Shown piece by piece: positions 13,046-24,609 of a stretch of 64,000 nucleotides of DNA; the first letter of the stretch is position 1, and each line of letters begins with the position of its first letter. The notes under the pieces were generated by a model. It worked only from the letters and a program-made list of their open reading frames with translations, had not been told where the DNA came from and made no database searches. This stretch comes from Phorcus lineatus (lineage: Eukaryota; Mollusca; Gastropoda; Trochida; Trochidae): assembly GCA_921293015.1 (NCBI GenBank), contig OV121091.1:10755755-10819754 (forward strand), written 5' to 3'. Position numbers and translations under genes: made by a program.

Positions 13046-13479
13046 CGGAGTTGTACTTTTCCTTCAGGGAATTAGATTTGTGTGGATATGAGTGCACTAC
13101 ATGAGACAACATTGAAACAGTTCATCAATTCAATTATGTCAACAATCTTAATGAAGAGTGCAGATGACGAAGTAAATACTATAATGTCATGATATAATCA
13201 TGTTGAATCAGTTGCGTGGTGTTTAATTGAGCTTGCTAGAGACCAATCAATGATACTTCAGAATATTGAGTAAACATTTCAACACCATGAAAAGCTGAAG
13301 CACTGAAAATCCATTTGCAGCTCTGATTCCTCTTTCCACTTGATTCATTCTGGTGGTTGGACACATTTACCTCACAGCACGTCTTTGCCAAAGCAAGTTA
13401 TGTATATTCCTATTGATATTTTTCAAGTTCACTATGGTAACAATTCTTGTCATATAAAGTGTTTGCATTTAAGCTTTTG

Positions 13480-13565
13480 AGCCTTTATTAAATACAGCTG
13501 CATGCCAAAAGTTTGTTCACATACCTGTATATACTAGTGCAAATATCATGTAATTTGAGATGCCT
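13480..13565 (+). repeat. Duplicated block R3, copy a
   Basis: This shares a 20-base identical core, 'tagtgcaaatatcatgtaat', with 29,541-29,560. The homology extends upstream through an 'aagtttgtt...tacct' stretch and an 'aaatac' anchor. It is the fourth pair in the colinear series (fifth if the weak 10.97/23.9 kb motif is counted). Confidence 0.6.
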
Positions 13566-14499
13566 TTGAGGTATCGTAGCGTTGCTAAAAACAAACGTAT
13601 AATATTGAATTTTCAATTATAAGTCACATTTTATATATAAATTATATAAATAAACAAGTAAGTAAAATGACAAGCTTCAAATACACAAAATGCATCATAT
13701 ATCCTTTGTTTTACGTAAGACCCTTATCTAGTCTTTTTTATGTTTTGAAATGAATGTACCTAAAATCAGTTTTATGCACAATTTCGAGGGACCGTCATGT
13801 ACGAATCTAAGAAGATGGAAAGAAACAAATAATTATAATCAGTTATTATAACAAACACTCAATAGTCTTTCAAGTAGTTTATCACTAAACAGGATTCTGC
13901 TTAATATATTGTATCTGATCAGAACCAGAATGAAATCTTAGAATAAGCAACCTGGTTAATGAGAAATTCACCTAAGCATCATCTCATATGTCTTGTTACA
14001 ATTACAAAAACCGCACATACTTTCCAAACTCTAAGTGCCACAATATCGTTGTTCGATCTTTATTTTTCATATATTTATATATGAAGGAACAATTTCATAA
14101 ATAGATATCTATATTTTATCTGATAAGGAACGAAATGTTGCCATACATTACCTTTCAGCACACTATATACTTATACCGAATCGAAATGACAACTATAGCA
14201 ATTGAAATAGAACATTACTTTCAGTTTTTCTAATACATACTTATACTATTAAGCAAAAAAGTGGTAATCCCTTCAAATTGTTAATCCTATGATTGTGGCG
14301 CTCGTAGGAATTAAAAGGGTCTCAGACATTTAATCCTAATGCACTTTGCTTGCAATATGTATATTGATTGACCCAAAGGAGAAAAGGAGTAAAGTTAGTT
14401 TCCGGTCAGACGTATCCATTTGGTTTCGCTAACGCATCATAACATAGAAGATTTTTATGACAATAAATTGAAATTGAGGGAAATGTCATATAACATTTG

Positions 14500-14501
<2 letters not shown>

Positions 14502-14537
<36 letters not shown>
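14502..14537. repeat. (AT)n microsatellite
   Basis: An uninterrupted AT dinucleotide run of 36 bp. Confidence 0.95.
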
Positions 14538-14538
<1 letters not shown>

Positions 14539-14539
<1 letters not shown>

Positions 14540-14594
14540 TATTGAATTAAAGAAGATTGATCCAGTGTATTGAATTAAAGAAGATTGATCCAGT
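14539..14594 (+). repeat. 28-bp perfect tandem duplication
   Basis: A 28-bp unit beginning 'gtattgaattaaagaag' and ending 'gatccagt' occurs twice without a mismatch (14,539-14,566 and 14,567-14,594). It sits directly against the first AT run and 67 bp before a second one, which suggests replication slippage or break repair at an unstable site. Confidence 0.95.
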
Positions 14595-14656
14595 CAGAAC
14601 CATCCGATGTTTACTCTTTCTTACATATAACTTTCCTTCACGTGAGAAACCTATTC

Positions 14657-14661
<5 letters not shown>

Positions 14662-14695
<34 letters not shown>
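14662..14695. repeat. (TA)n microsatellite
   Basis: An uninterrupted TA dinucleotide run of about 34 bp, 67 bp after the end of the 28-bp duplication. Confidence 0.95.
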
Positions 14696-14699
<4 letters not shown>

Positions 14700-15859
14700 C
14701 CCATTGTTGCAAAAACCTATCGGAATAGAAATATTCACTTTAGAAACGTGTTAACTGTTAACTGTTTTTGTTTGAAATCTTTGTGACAACACTTGCGATA
14801 GTTCAACTTTACAATACGATTTTCCGTTACATGGATAAGGTTATAGAAACATAATGGATTAGGTAACGATTACACAATTACACGTACATTACTATGTCAG
14901 AAGTCAATTATGAATGAATGTTGTATAACGACATTTGCTTGTTTATTTCGATAAGTGTAATCATGTGTACAAGTGCTAATTAACCATGGTCGTTATGATA
15001 CAATCAACACCTTCAACAGGGAAGCTGCCAAATTAATTCTTGGTGTTATCTATAGGAGCCATACTGACGACAATGAAACGTTAACATATTATATAAGAAG
15101 TCTTTCTCTTTCCTCATAGATAACTCTCTTCATATCTTCACATCTAAACAACTGTTAAATGCGATTAATTTTCACGATACGTTTCCCCTAGCATGAAAAC
15201 TTTGCAACACGATTACTATATTAATGTTTATTAATCAAATAGGGCGTGAAACCTCCACATAACTGTTTAGAAGTTACAGCAACAGTTTCAAACTGACAAT
15301 TAGGATTTGGTATTTCTAGCACATAAAGGGTTTAACATATAAGAAGGAATAGCGTAGAAGTCATGAATCGAGATACCATCTCTTGAGAGACAGATAAGAA
15401 CTTATTTGCCATAACTCTACTGAGAGGCAGATAATTACTCATACAAGTAGCCGTTCTAGATAGAAGATAGTTTAATCTTTTTAAAAGTGAAAGTAGAGGT
15501 CCTTCTATTCTGCAGAAATAAATGTTTACCACAAATAAAACATTCATATGTCCACTGTTTTTTTATGTTTGTTAGATTTTCGTTTGGTTTGTATCATTAA
15601 CATGGTTTGCATTTCTTTGATTAGTTGAGATATTTCGAGGTAAACCAATTTTATGTGAATTTCTAATCTGATTTAATTCCCATTGTTCAAACAGAGTTGT
15701 CTTATCTACCAAAACCCACAATAAACAAATATTAATATATTTTGAAAACGTTCACACAACTATTAACCTAATTATTGAAGTAGGAACAATTTATGAGAGG
15801 TCAAGCGAGTGAGCAATTTAGTTTTTAAAAAAAGAAAAAGAGAAATTGATAAGAAAACA
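14700..15859. other. AT-rich DNA, nothing recognised
   Basis: No gene, RNA or repeat is recognised. Confidence 0.4.
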
Positions 15860-16010
15860 GTAGAATTTTGAACGGCTCAAATTCGGTCTGGCTTCTATTT
15901 GTCAACCTTTCCAGCTTGGATGCCAGGGACATTTAGGCTCCAGCTGACTTGGCTATCAGGGTCACTGAAGCACCCAAACCACCACACCGCGATAAAGTGT
16001 GAAATCTATA
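15860..16010 (-). repeat. GC-richer patch, possible SINE relic
   Basis: Read on the minus strand, a 'cgcggtgtggtggtttggg' stretch is followed by 'gtcagctggagcc' and 'ccagaccgaatttgag'. The base composition differs from the surroundings and the start is vaguely like a tRNA-derived head. A box B cannot be placed with confidence, so this is a weak call. Confidence 0.2.
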
Positions 16011-16816
16011 TCATATGACCTGAAAACCAATGTTTAATGATAACTTTTATCTAGCACAGTAAGTTCCGAAAGTGAAAGAAATGTTCATGTGATACGGAAA
16101 GCATCACATCATTAATATGGGATAAAAGACTTTCTGAGTTTCCCAATAACGAATAAGATATCAATGCTTATGACTGTGATACAAAATGCTATATAAAACC
16201 TGACAGTCCATGAATTACTGCCTATAAAAAGATACTGCGTCTGCTATGAAAAGGATATTCATAACGTTCTCTTATCAACAAAGCATTAATCAAGAGTAGT
16301 AGAAATCCGGGTCTAAACTAAGCCTTTAAACAGGACCGCCAATATGTTGCCTACAACATATGAAAACAGTGATTACTTTGTAAAACCATGGGTTCTTTTT
16401 TTTATTATGAAACTTAATCTTTTATAATACGTAAGACAACCTTCTTCTTTTCTGCTGACACTCATACGGAAGAGCAAGTAGACTATTGACACACTAATGT
16501 ATTTGTGACAGAATAAAGGTAGCGTTTGTTTGTTACTACTTCAACATACATGACTTTTTGTAACGTGAACTTATATAGATTCAAACTATGTATTCAATTA
16601 TCACTTAACTTATACATTAATCACATGTGCTTTAATATACATAAAACAAACTTACAAAACAGATTGACCTTTTTGCACTTTTCCCTATCAATTATTTTAA
16701 CAACACCGTGTAAGAGTACTTTGATAAAAAAAATCAGACAGATCGATTTAGCAGTCAGAGGCTCATGACAATAAACAACTGAATCATGTTTCCTGCCAAT
16801 AACTATGGCCGCATAC

Positions 16817-16908
16817 ATCTAATCTCATCCCCTATCCCTTATCCCTTTTTTGTAAAAGACCTCCCAACCACACAAAAAACTCTCCCTACCCCACACTACA
16901 CATGACTC
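16817..16908. other. Pyrimidine-rich plus strand patch
   Basis: The plus strand is strongly C/T biased and purine-poor, with repeated 'atccctatccctt'-type steps and 'ccctacccc'. It has no coding potential. Such tracts can adopt unusual structures, but no function can be assigned. Confidence 0.5.
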
Positions 16909-17219
16909 CATAAGATATATCGACTTATGATATCCTCTATATGCTGACAAAAACTTCCCAGTATCCAGTTGTGTGGAGTTTTATTTAGCTATTTTTTTAA
17001 GAAAAAATATTGGAAAATATAGAGCAGCGATAATGCCTGTCAAAGAAACAAAAATACTTTTCAAGAGTTTTAATAAAGGAAAATTATTTTTATGTAAATA
17101 CTTCCTTTAATTAAAGTTCACTTTACTCATTGTTATTGACTTTCTTTTAAACATGATTTCTTTAACATGCATTTTTGCAAGTAAATAATCCCATGACTAA
17201 TTCCCGACAATACACCTGA

Positions 17220-18010
17220 TGATGGAGGGAGCATTTATTGCGAAGTGTATTTCTACAATCAAGATTTTTTTGGGGTCCATATTTTCGATATGTATACCAC
17301 AGCGCAGAGAAGTGATTCGATGCGCTTGGAGAATCGTTTTTTCTTTTGCCGATTCAGCCATAAAAATTTAATCTCCTACAAAAGCCTCTCTTAAATCACT
17401 ATATGTGACGCATTTAAAAAAAACAGTTGCTTGTGGTCAGGTGGACACGTCTAATAAATTTTAGACCACGTTGTATTGTTTACAAACATGGTATTAATAG
17501 GACTGTGAGGAGTTCGATCAGAGTTCGGAGTTCGCTTACTTGCTTATTTGCTGCGGTTATGAGGTCAAATGAATGTCAAGGCCACTGCTATAATGCTGGA
17601 GTAACCCACCTGCTATTGCGTTTCAGGTTTTCCTTCTCATACACTGCTGTTGCAGATTTAACTTATTTGGCCACGACAATGGCCGATGATTTTTGATGGA
17701 ATGTCTGCTAACACTCGTAGAAAAAATATTTAGGTGCTCATATTGTGAACATGTAGTTTGATGTCGCCGATCGAATCGGGCTGTACATTGGTGTTGTCAA
17801 CATTGCTGGAATCAATAAACGGTAAATTTTCGCTGTTTTTCGTGAGTGGGGATTTTGGCTTGAAAATCTGGCGGATGCGATTTTCGGGGTGTCGTTGCAT
17901 GTCACTTTTGAAATAATGATCCGATTTTGACAATCATTTAGCTTTCGAAATATTTTGGATGCGAAAACTGACTTTGTTCGTGCATGGGGTGGTTTGGTCG
18001 TTACATCCCT
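17220..18010. promoter_or_regulatory. CpG-dense patch, possible promoter/first exon
   Basis: CpG is frequent here and rare in the surrounding DNA. I count about 16 CpG in 17,760-18,002 alone, and more around 17,285-17,340 and 17,400-17,545. On the minus strand a 56-codon frame from an ATG at 17,898-17,900 to TAA at 17,730 reads MQRHPENRIRQIFKPKSP at its start, with C- or G-ending codons unlike the local AT bias. On the plus strand a 90-codon frame (17,427-17,696) overlaps the other half. Neither protein is recognised. The patch could be a CpG-rich promoter with a 5' exon or the GC-rich 5' end of a transposable element. Confidence 0.3.
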
Positions 18011-20424
18011 TTCCTTTTATATAGTAGTAGGGTAGGGTCTATAGGTGTCTGTTTCTGTTTGTGAAACGTACTTCATACAAAATTATTGTCGAAAAATGTA
18101 TGGCAAGATAATCTAGGAAGAGGTCAAAAGATTTATTGACAACTATTCAGAAAAGGTGTTGAAGCAAAAGTAACCGGTTAACATAACGAGAGTGCAGAAA
18201 AAAGTAAGTCAAGCGCTAACAAATCACAGCGAAGCACAGGACGTATGTATTCACAGACACGTTAACGCTTTATCTCATACCTAGTGATAACGCCTCAGTA
18301 ACCACAGTCCCAAGGCAGTACCTTGTTTTAATAGCTTTTCCATAGTTAATGGGTTCTGATACAAGCAACAGACGCGAACACATTTAACACACCCACTTAA
18401 ACAGGCATATTACATGTGTCAGTATGTTTTGATATCTTATCATTTTCCTGTCTTCTTCTCGTTTTGCCACTCTAAGGCTTTTGACGTATGGATTGACATG
18501 GCTATTTTTTCATAGTTAACTGTCATACCTCTTTTCACGTTAATAATACCTTTTTTATCTTAATTTGAGACGATGAGTATTTACACTTTTTGTAGTAAAT
18601 GCGAAATGTTTAAATCATGTGACAATGTAGTGACAAGTAGCAAAGAATTTTAAAAAACTGCTCACAATCAATGTTGGTCATGAATCCTGACTACTGCTAA
18701 AGACTTGAGATTCTTTGAAAAGTGACACAAACTGGGCCACGGCTTTGCTCGTTTTGTTTGCATTTCCATCGACAACGTGTGACACAGGACACTTTGGTAA
18801 ATAGATTATTGAAAACCCCAGAATAAAAACAAACTGTGTTTCGTCGTCGCATGGAGGAATATTTAAGCTCTTAGTGACGTTTCAAAGCTATTTGTTTGGA
18901 TGTCTGTTTGTATTCATGCATCATGCACCCTGTTCAGGTGTAATCAGAATTGATTCATTGTACAGTTTCTGAACAAAAGTTTGTTACACTGTTGGTTCAA
19001 AATTTCACCTATAAAATCATCATTTTTGGATTTTTTAAAATTGTCATCAATTCTTAACGGAACAATTTACAGACCATTCTTTTAAATCATTATGATAGGG
19101 ATCATACCTATATATATTACATAAGCAAGGTACATATATGTAGTATGCCTGTGACAATTCTGGCATTGCCCATAAGAGGCATGGCTTTGGGTAAAATTGT
19201 AAAAAAAAGATGTTCTTATTTCTGCTATTAGTATCGCTGCTAATTCAACAACATAGTTTTTAATGGTTACCGTTACTTGTCGTCCAATTGGCAGTGCAAA
19301 TTCGATATAATTAGCTTAAATAAGATAACAATAATATTATAGTTTTCATAAATGAAAGACATGCATTTTTTCAGTAACTACTAGTGCGCCAAGTTTTCAC
19401 TACTTAATCAATTTTGATTGATAGGATAAAGTATTCGACTTGGCTCCGTTATTGCAGATGTGCAACGTATAAAATCTTGATTACTTTGCATTCAATGACT
19501 TAAGAGTTTCCTGTTAATGTAAGCTCCTGGGTATCGAGTTATCAGATGCATGGCTTGATTACATTTACTTCACATCGCTTTAACGGGAAAATATCGAATT
19601 TACATTAGTCAGAAAGCAGTGTTTGAATGTTGAACTGACAGCAATAGTGTATGATGTGTTTACAATAAAATTGCTGTTTTGAGAGTCATTTCTCAAACAA
19701 TATACTGAAAGTCAAAGGTGTAAGAATGCTTGAAGTTAATAGTAAGATACGGACCAATGGGATAATAGCTGTGTTTTTTTTTTATAGAGACCCACAAGCC
19801 AGAATAAGTAACATATTGGCATGAATAACAATTTTTATAAAGATAGGTCAGAGCATTTTTAAAATTACAGTTTTAGAATGAAAGTGGGGCACTCATCTTA
19901 CCAATAGTTCCTCTGTTTTTCCAAAAAGGATGCATCACAATATTTGTTTATTTGGACATAAGGTTATCTCGGTATTGTTTTGCCATATTCAAAGAAGAAG
20001 CTTTGTCTGTACCCTTCTCTACTTTCATTGTAAGAAAGTATTGACCTTTTTCTTTAACGCCTGGAATGAATCAAAACATGATAATTAAGATATAAACCTG
20101 TTTGTGGAATTCTACAAATGACAGAAAGCAAAAATCAATAAGATGTAGTAGAATCATTCTTAATCTCCACATGGAACCTATTTCTATTTGCATCGCTATA
20201 ACTCGCCGAAATATGATTTCCACATGAAACGTTGTTGTTAAGTGTTTAAGTTATGATATTGCAGACTCAAATACTTAGTTTGTTATATCTATTTGAAGTT
20301 AGTTCATTATTATATGACTATTATAACTATAGGTGCTTTTGCTGCATTCCAAAGTGAAACCACAAATGAAGCTATATCAATTCTTTTCACCTGTTATTTT
20401 TCATTAAAAGCAATCTCTACATGT
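18011..20424. other. AT-rich DNA, nothing recognised
   Basis: No gene or repeat family is recognised. A run of nine or more T occurs near 19,775. Confidence 0.4.
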
Positions 20425-20425
20425 C

Positions 20426-20449
20426 TTGTCTGTCTATCTGTCTGTCTGT
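20426..20449 (+). repeat. Short CTGT/CTAT microsatellite
   Basis: An imperfect tetranucleotide run, 'tgtctgtctatctgtctg', followed by 'tctgt'. Confidence 0.8.
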
Positions 20450-21399
20450 AATAATAAAGAAAACTCTCATTGCTACCAAAAAGCTATTACCGTAACGTTT
20501 TGATAAATTTGAAACCAAAGTGGATATATTTTGGTAGTGGTAACTCGATGGTGAATCTTATTGGTTTTTACCTCGTTTTTAGCCTCAGCCTCTACCCATT
20601 CCTCACCCTGGAAGTATTTCCGGACAATGCTACTGTGGGTCATTGTCAGAAACTAGAGAAAGTGGAATTTTATTTTTTTAAATATAATAATTATATATTA
20701 TGTTATGTATGATATTGTTTCTATATATGTCAGCGTTCCTTGTTAAATCACTACCATTTTCATCCCCAATCATAACTTAACTCTGCATGTAAATGTTACA
20801 TTAATATATGTTATAAGATTTGATATTTAAATCAGCCAGGCTTTTGTTACTTGGGAGTAAAGATTTACATAGATAGTAAAGTGTCTGTATGGAAATGGCG
20901 TTTCCTGAAATATGCCGCTTTAAATAGTTGTCCTTTCATATGTAATGCGGAGAACATGTTTACATATACATGTATTTCTTGTAAAGTGTGTTTTGTTACA
21001 CTTTCATATATATATGTATCAAAATTAGCATTGTGATCTGCAATTTTATTTATTTAGGCTTTATGTTGATTGCATTTACATGCATATAACATTCTCAGTT
21101 GATGTCCTCATGTAAATCACTACGTATTTAAATTACATTCACTGGCTAATTACTCATAGAAAATCATTAACTGTTGAACAGATAATAAGCAACATCACGT
21201 CACGTCAGGAATCAAATTTATATCTTTGTATGAATTTACTATTTGAAACAAGTTTATTGATTTAATCAAGTTGACCAACCTCATTTATTCAGCGAAAAGG
21301 AAACAAAACAAGCAGTTGGAGATTTTGAATAGAAAACCTCGATTCAATTACTTTTACGTTAGAACAAAACTATGTATTGCTAACACATAAGGAAAATAA

Positions 21400-21610
21400 T
21401 CAGTGCTTTGTTAATGCCAAACCAGATTACCGTCATCATGTTATTAGAACAAACAATTTTTATAAGGTTAATGTCCCTTTTGTACTCTCCCGATGGAACA
21501 ATTTCTCATGGGATCAATACTCTAGACAAAAAAATAAAAGGCAACAAAAGGTCAATGGCATCTAGATGACTTCCCATCAGCAGATAAGCTCAAGTGTATG
21601 ATGTTTATAA
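21400..21610 (+). repeat. Duplicated block R1, copy b
   Basis: The partner of 10,230-10,460, in the same orientation, with the shared anchors 'ccagatta', 'aaggttaatgtccc' and 'ctcatgggatcaata'. The copies differ by many substitutions and small indels. Confidence 0.6.
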
Positions 21611-22449
21611 TTAAATGTTTGTTGTTCAATCAAAATGAATGGTGAATGCATTGAAACATGATAAGGACAATAGGCTTTTCGAGTATGGTGTTCAAGGTAC
21701 TGTTAAATCATTACATCCACTTTGGGATGTGAGATGATACAGGACAACATTTCTGTCCAATCGCAATTCAGTATTAATGGCTTTCATATCTACCAAGTTT
21801 GCAGTATATTAAAACATCTGAAATATTTATAGCAACAATGTATAGTATACTGACAAATTTGACTTTGGGCATTATTTATTTCAGATGAAGAGAAACATCT
21901 TTTTTTCATCATTAGGCAAATACAACAACATTTGACAAATTTATTATTCTTAAGTTTGTCACAAGTTTTCGCTTTTCTCTGAGTTTTTAATTTCTGTATT
22001 TTCTATTTTGTGTCCATATATTGTGTGATGGAATGGTGTTCAAATAAGCCTTATGGAAGTTTCGCCTCACCTTAACCTCATTTCTTTTTGATAAAATATT
22101 TTCAAACCAAGTAAGCATAATGTTCAGCATATTTTCATTAACTTTGAGTCTATAACCCTAACAGTGCATCAACACTAAGCCTAGTAGTATGTTTAGCTTA
22201 TACCTGAGCTCTCATGTCATATCATAAATTTCTGAAGGCTTGAATTCTGCTAATTGCTAGTCCGAGGTACTGTAATAGTTTGTTACTATTGCAGATGGTG
22301 TGATCCCAATTATAACAATGGTCTATTTGTCCTGAACTAAATGGTATGTATTTCTAATGCATTCAGTTTTATATGCTGTGTGGATTTACTGCTATCAGGT
22401 ACTGAATGTAACACTAGCGTAACTACGACTTGTTTTACCTTAATGTTTG

Positions 22450-22565
22450 TAGAGGTCTGGTGGGCGAATTGGGTAGCTGTTGTTACAGTCAGTGTTGGCG
22501 TTGTTGCCTCACTCTGCGGGTGTGAATTCCAACCCCGTATGATCCTGGTCCCTTCTAATACAAGA
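22450..22565 (+). repeat. tRNA-related SINE-like fragment
   Basis: A GC-richer stretch in AT-rich DNA. It has an A-box-like region ('gcgaattgggtagctg') and, about 50 bp on, 'ctctgcgggtgtgaattcc', which is a degraded B-box-like sequence. This spacing and style fit the tRNA-derived head of an old SINE. The box match is imperfect and no tRNA fold is preserved. The 76-codon frame across it is not a gene. Confidence 0.3.
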
Positions 22566-22699
22566 TAATTTCATTCACAATAGATTTCTTTCACAGTTAA
22601 CATCTGCGTGTGATCAAAAGATATCTACATCATCTGTTATCACTGACACCACTGATATCAATACTTTGATGTCGCAATAAGGACGACCTAACAATGCCT

Positions 22700-22724
22700 T
22701 GACGTCATCATGCTAATGACGTCT
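22700..22724 (+). promoter_or_regulatory. CRE-like palindrome pair
   Basis: A perfect 8-bp palindrome TGACGTCA (the consensus CREB/ATF element) at 22,700-22,707 is followed at 22,717 by TGACGTCT. The match is real, but one 8-mer in 64 kb has a fair probability of arising by chance and no promoter is visible beside it. Confidence 0.2.
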
Positions 22725-23285
22725 CAATGCCATGACCACGCTATTCTAGATGGCTAATGGCAGTTTTATGGTAGGAGATTCATCTATGATTAAGAACGAC
22801 TGGAAGTAAAAAGAAAATCTCACACAGTGTCTACTGATATCAAATATAATAACACTCGTTGTTTAAAGTATACTTATCCTCGACAATCTCGTATATTTCT
22901 TACTTTAATCAACACGTATTCATATATTTGTTAATCGAAGACACTTCTCTTTTTGTACCTTTGTAGATAATATGATCCAAATTTTAACAATTAAATATGC
23001 AGTTCTTCAGTTCTCGAACTTAAAATCTTACTCACTTATATTTAGCAAATATTAAGAGGAGTGTGCACACACGTTACTAACATGACAATATTTTGTATGG
23101 TTTGAAAATCAGCGTCTCGAGACGTCCAATCATTGCGACGGCAAATTCCTCTAGTGACCCAGTTTTTCTGTAGTATTGATTCTTTTTTTTTCAATTTTAA
23201 AACTGACAGCACTAGGAATTCAAAACATAGACATTAACCTTTTTTCGCCGTAAAGAATCAACTATAGCCAATCTAACTTTGCTAG

Positions 23286-23330
23286 GTGACTTTGATCCTG
23301 AATATAATGAAGGCGTTAAAGCAAGCGGCG
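23286..23330 (+). other. Possible internal exon with strong donor
   Basis: The donor 'ggcg|gtaagtac' at 23,331 is close to the animal consensus. The block could begin at the 'ctttgctag' acceptor at 23,285. The frame reads DFDPEYNEGVKASG and stays open upstream to a TAG at 23,228-23,230, so a longer exon is possible. The frame leaves one base of a split codon (phase 1). That phase is compatible with the candidate last exon at 55,924, although nothing else links them. No protein family is recognised. Confidence 0.25.
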
Positions 23331-24374
23331 GTAAGTACTAAAACAATAGTACTGTAAATATAGCATTGATATAGAACAGAAAGAGACATATTAACCACCA
23401 AACATATTAATGGCTTGTCTCACATCGCCCTAAACATGTTGAGTTTAATACAGCAACTAGTAGTTGTTACGTAAATACTTACTAAGTTATTATCAAATTT
23501 AATCAACATACTTCAACACGATGCCAGTATGCTTTTTAACATTTGTCTTTTATAAATCTATTGACTGCACTTTAACACATTATAAAGTCAATGTAGGTTA
23601 CCTTTCAAGGACGTTGACTTGATCTAGAAAACACCTAGATATTGCAGTGACATGTGATAAATATCTCTGTCAGAGATTTACACAATAAATACGTTGTTAT
23701 CCAATAAAAATCCTGTCTTCAGTATGTTTATCATCTTAATGCCGTTAACAAATTCAAATATCCAACAGCAAGAAAGTTAATAACTACCTAACAATAGCAC
23801 TCATAATGTGGAAGAACGTATATCTTTAGTTGAATGTTGATATTATATAATGCATTAATAACATTGTAATCGCTTAAGACCGAAAACTAAAACAAATTCC
23901 TTAGATCATTGTGACAGTGAATACAATATTAGTAACCATGTATATATTATCAACCGAAAGATATATATACCAAAAACAGTCTAAAAACAACCCAGTCATA
24001 TATTATATCTCATTCCGTAATCCACCTTACCGTTTCTTTCTTATTGCAATGGTAAATTCATTTTAGGTTGCATCTATTACTTTATATCGTATGTTTTGTT
24101 ACTCATCTAGAGACAGTTATACAAGTTCTAAATTCACACTTGCATGTATAATTCCATGAGCAAAATTGATGATTTGAATAGAGATATTTTAACAAATTAA
24201 TTAACCCTTGCATTAATGATTTCTTAAGGCATGTTTAAGTTCTTGTGCAGAAATAGTTACACAAATTATAATCGTGCGAACTTCCGGCACGTAAACTGAT
24301 AATCACATGTCTTTGCGTGTAAAGTTTTCTGCCAATTGGATGTCCGTTGTCACTGAAATCACTCATTGCATTGA

Positions 24375-24605
24375 AACTTAGCGTGAATGTAAAGAACAAT
24401 GGGACTGATGAGTCGCCTGAACTCAATCTTACTGAATCAAACTGTCCTCTTAGGGACAAACACTTTGTGATTTATTAGACAACATGACGTAATAGATAGC
24501 CATTTCTATTACAAGCGGGATAGGCTGTCCGTTACATTATCTAAATAGAATAGTGTTGCCTTCGCCATAGGAATGATGTGTACATGTCATGAAACATGTT
24601 GCATA
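24375..24605 (+). repeat. Duplicated block R2, copy b
   Basis: The partner of 11,675-11,890, in the same orientation. The clearest shared anchor is the 'acaacatgacgtaatagat' stretch at 24,480-24,498 (11,779-11,797 in copy a). Confidence 0.7.
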
Positions 24606-24609
24606 CATG

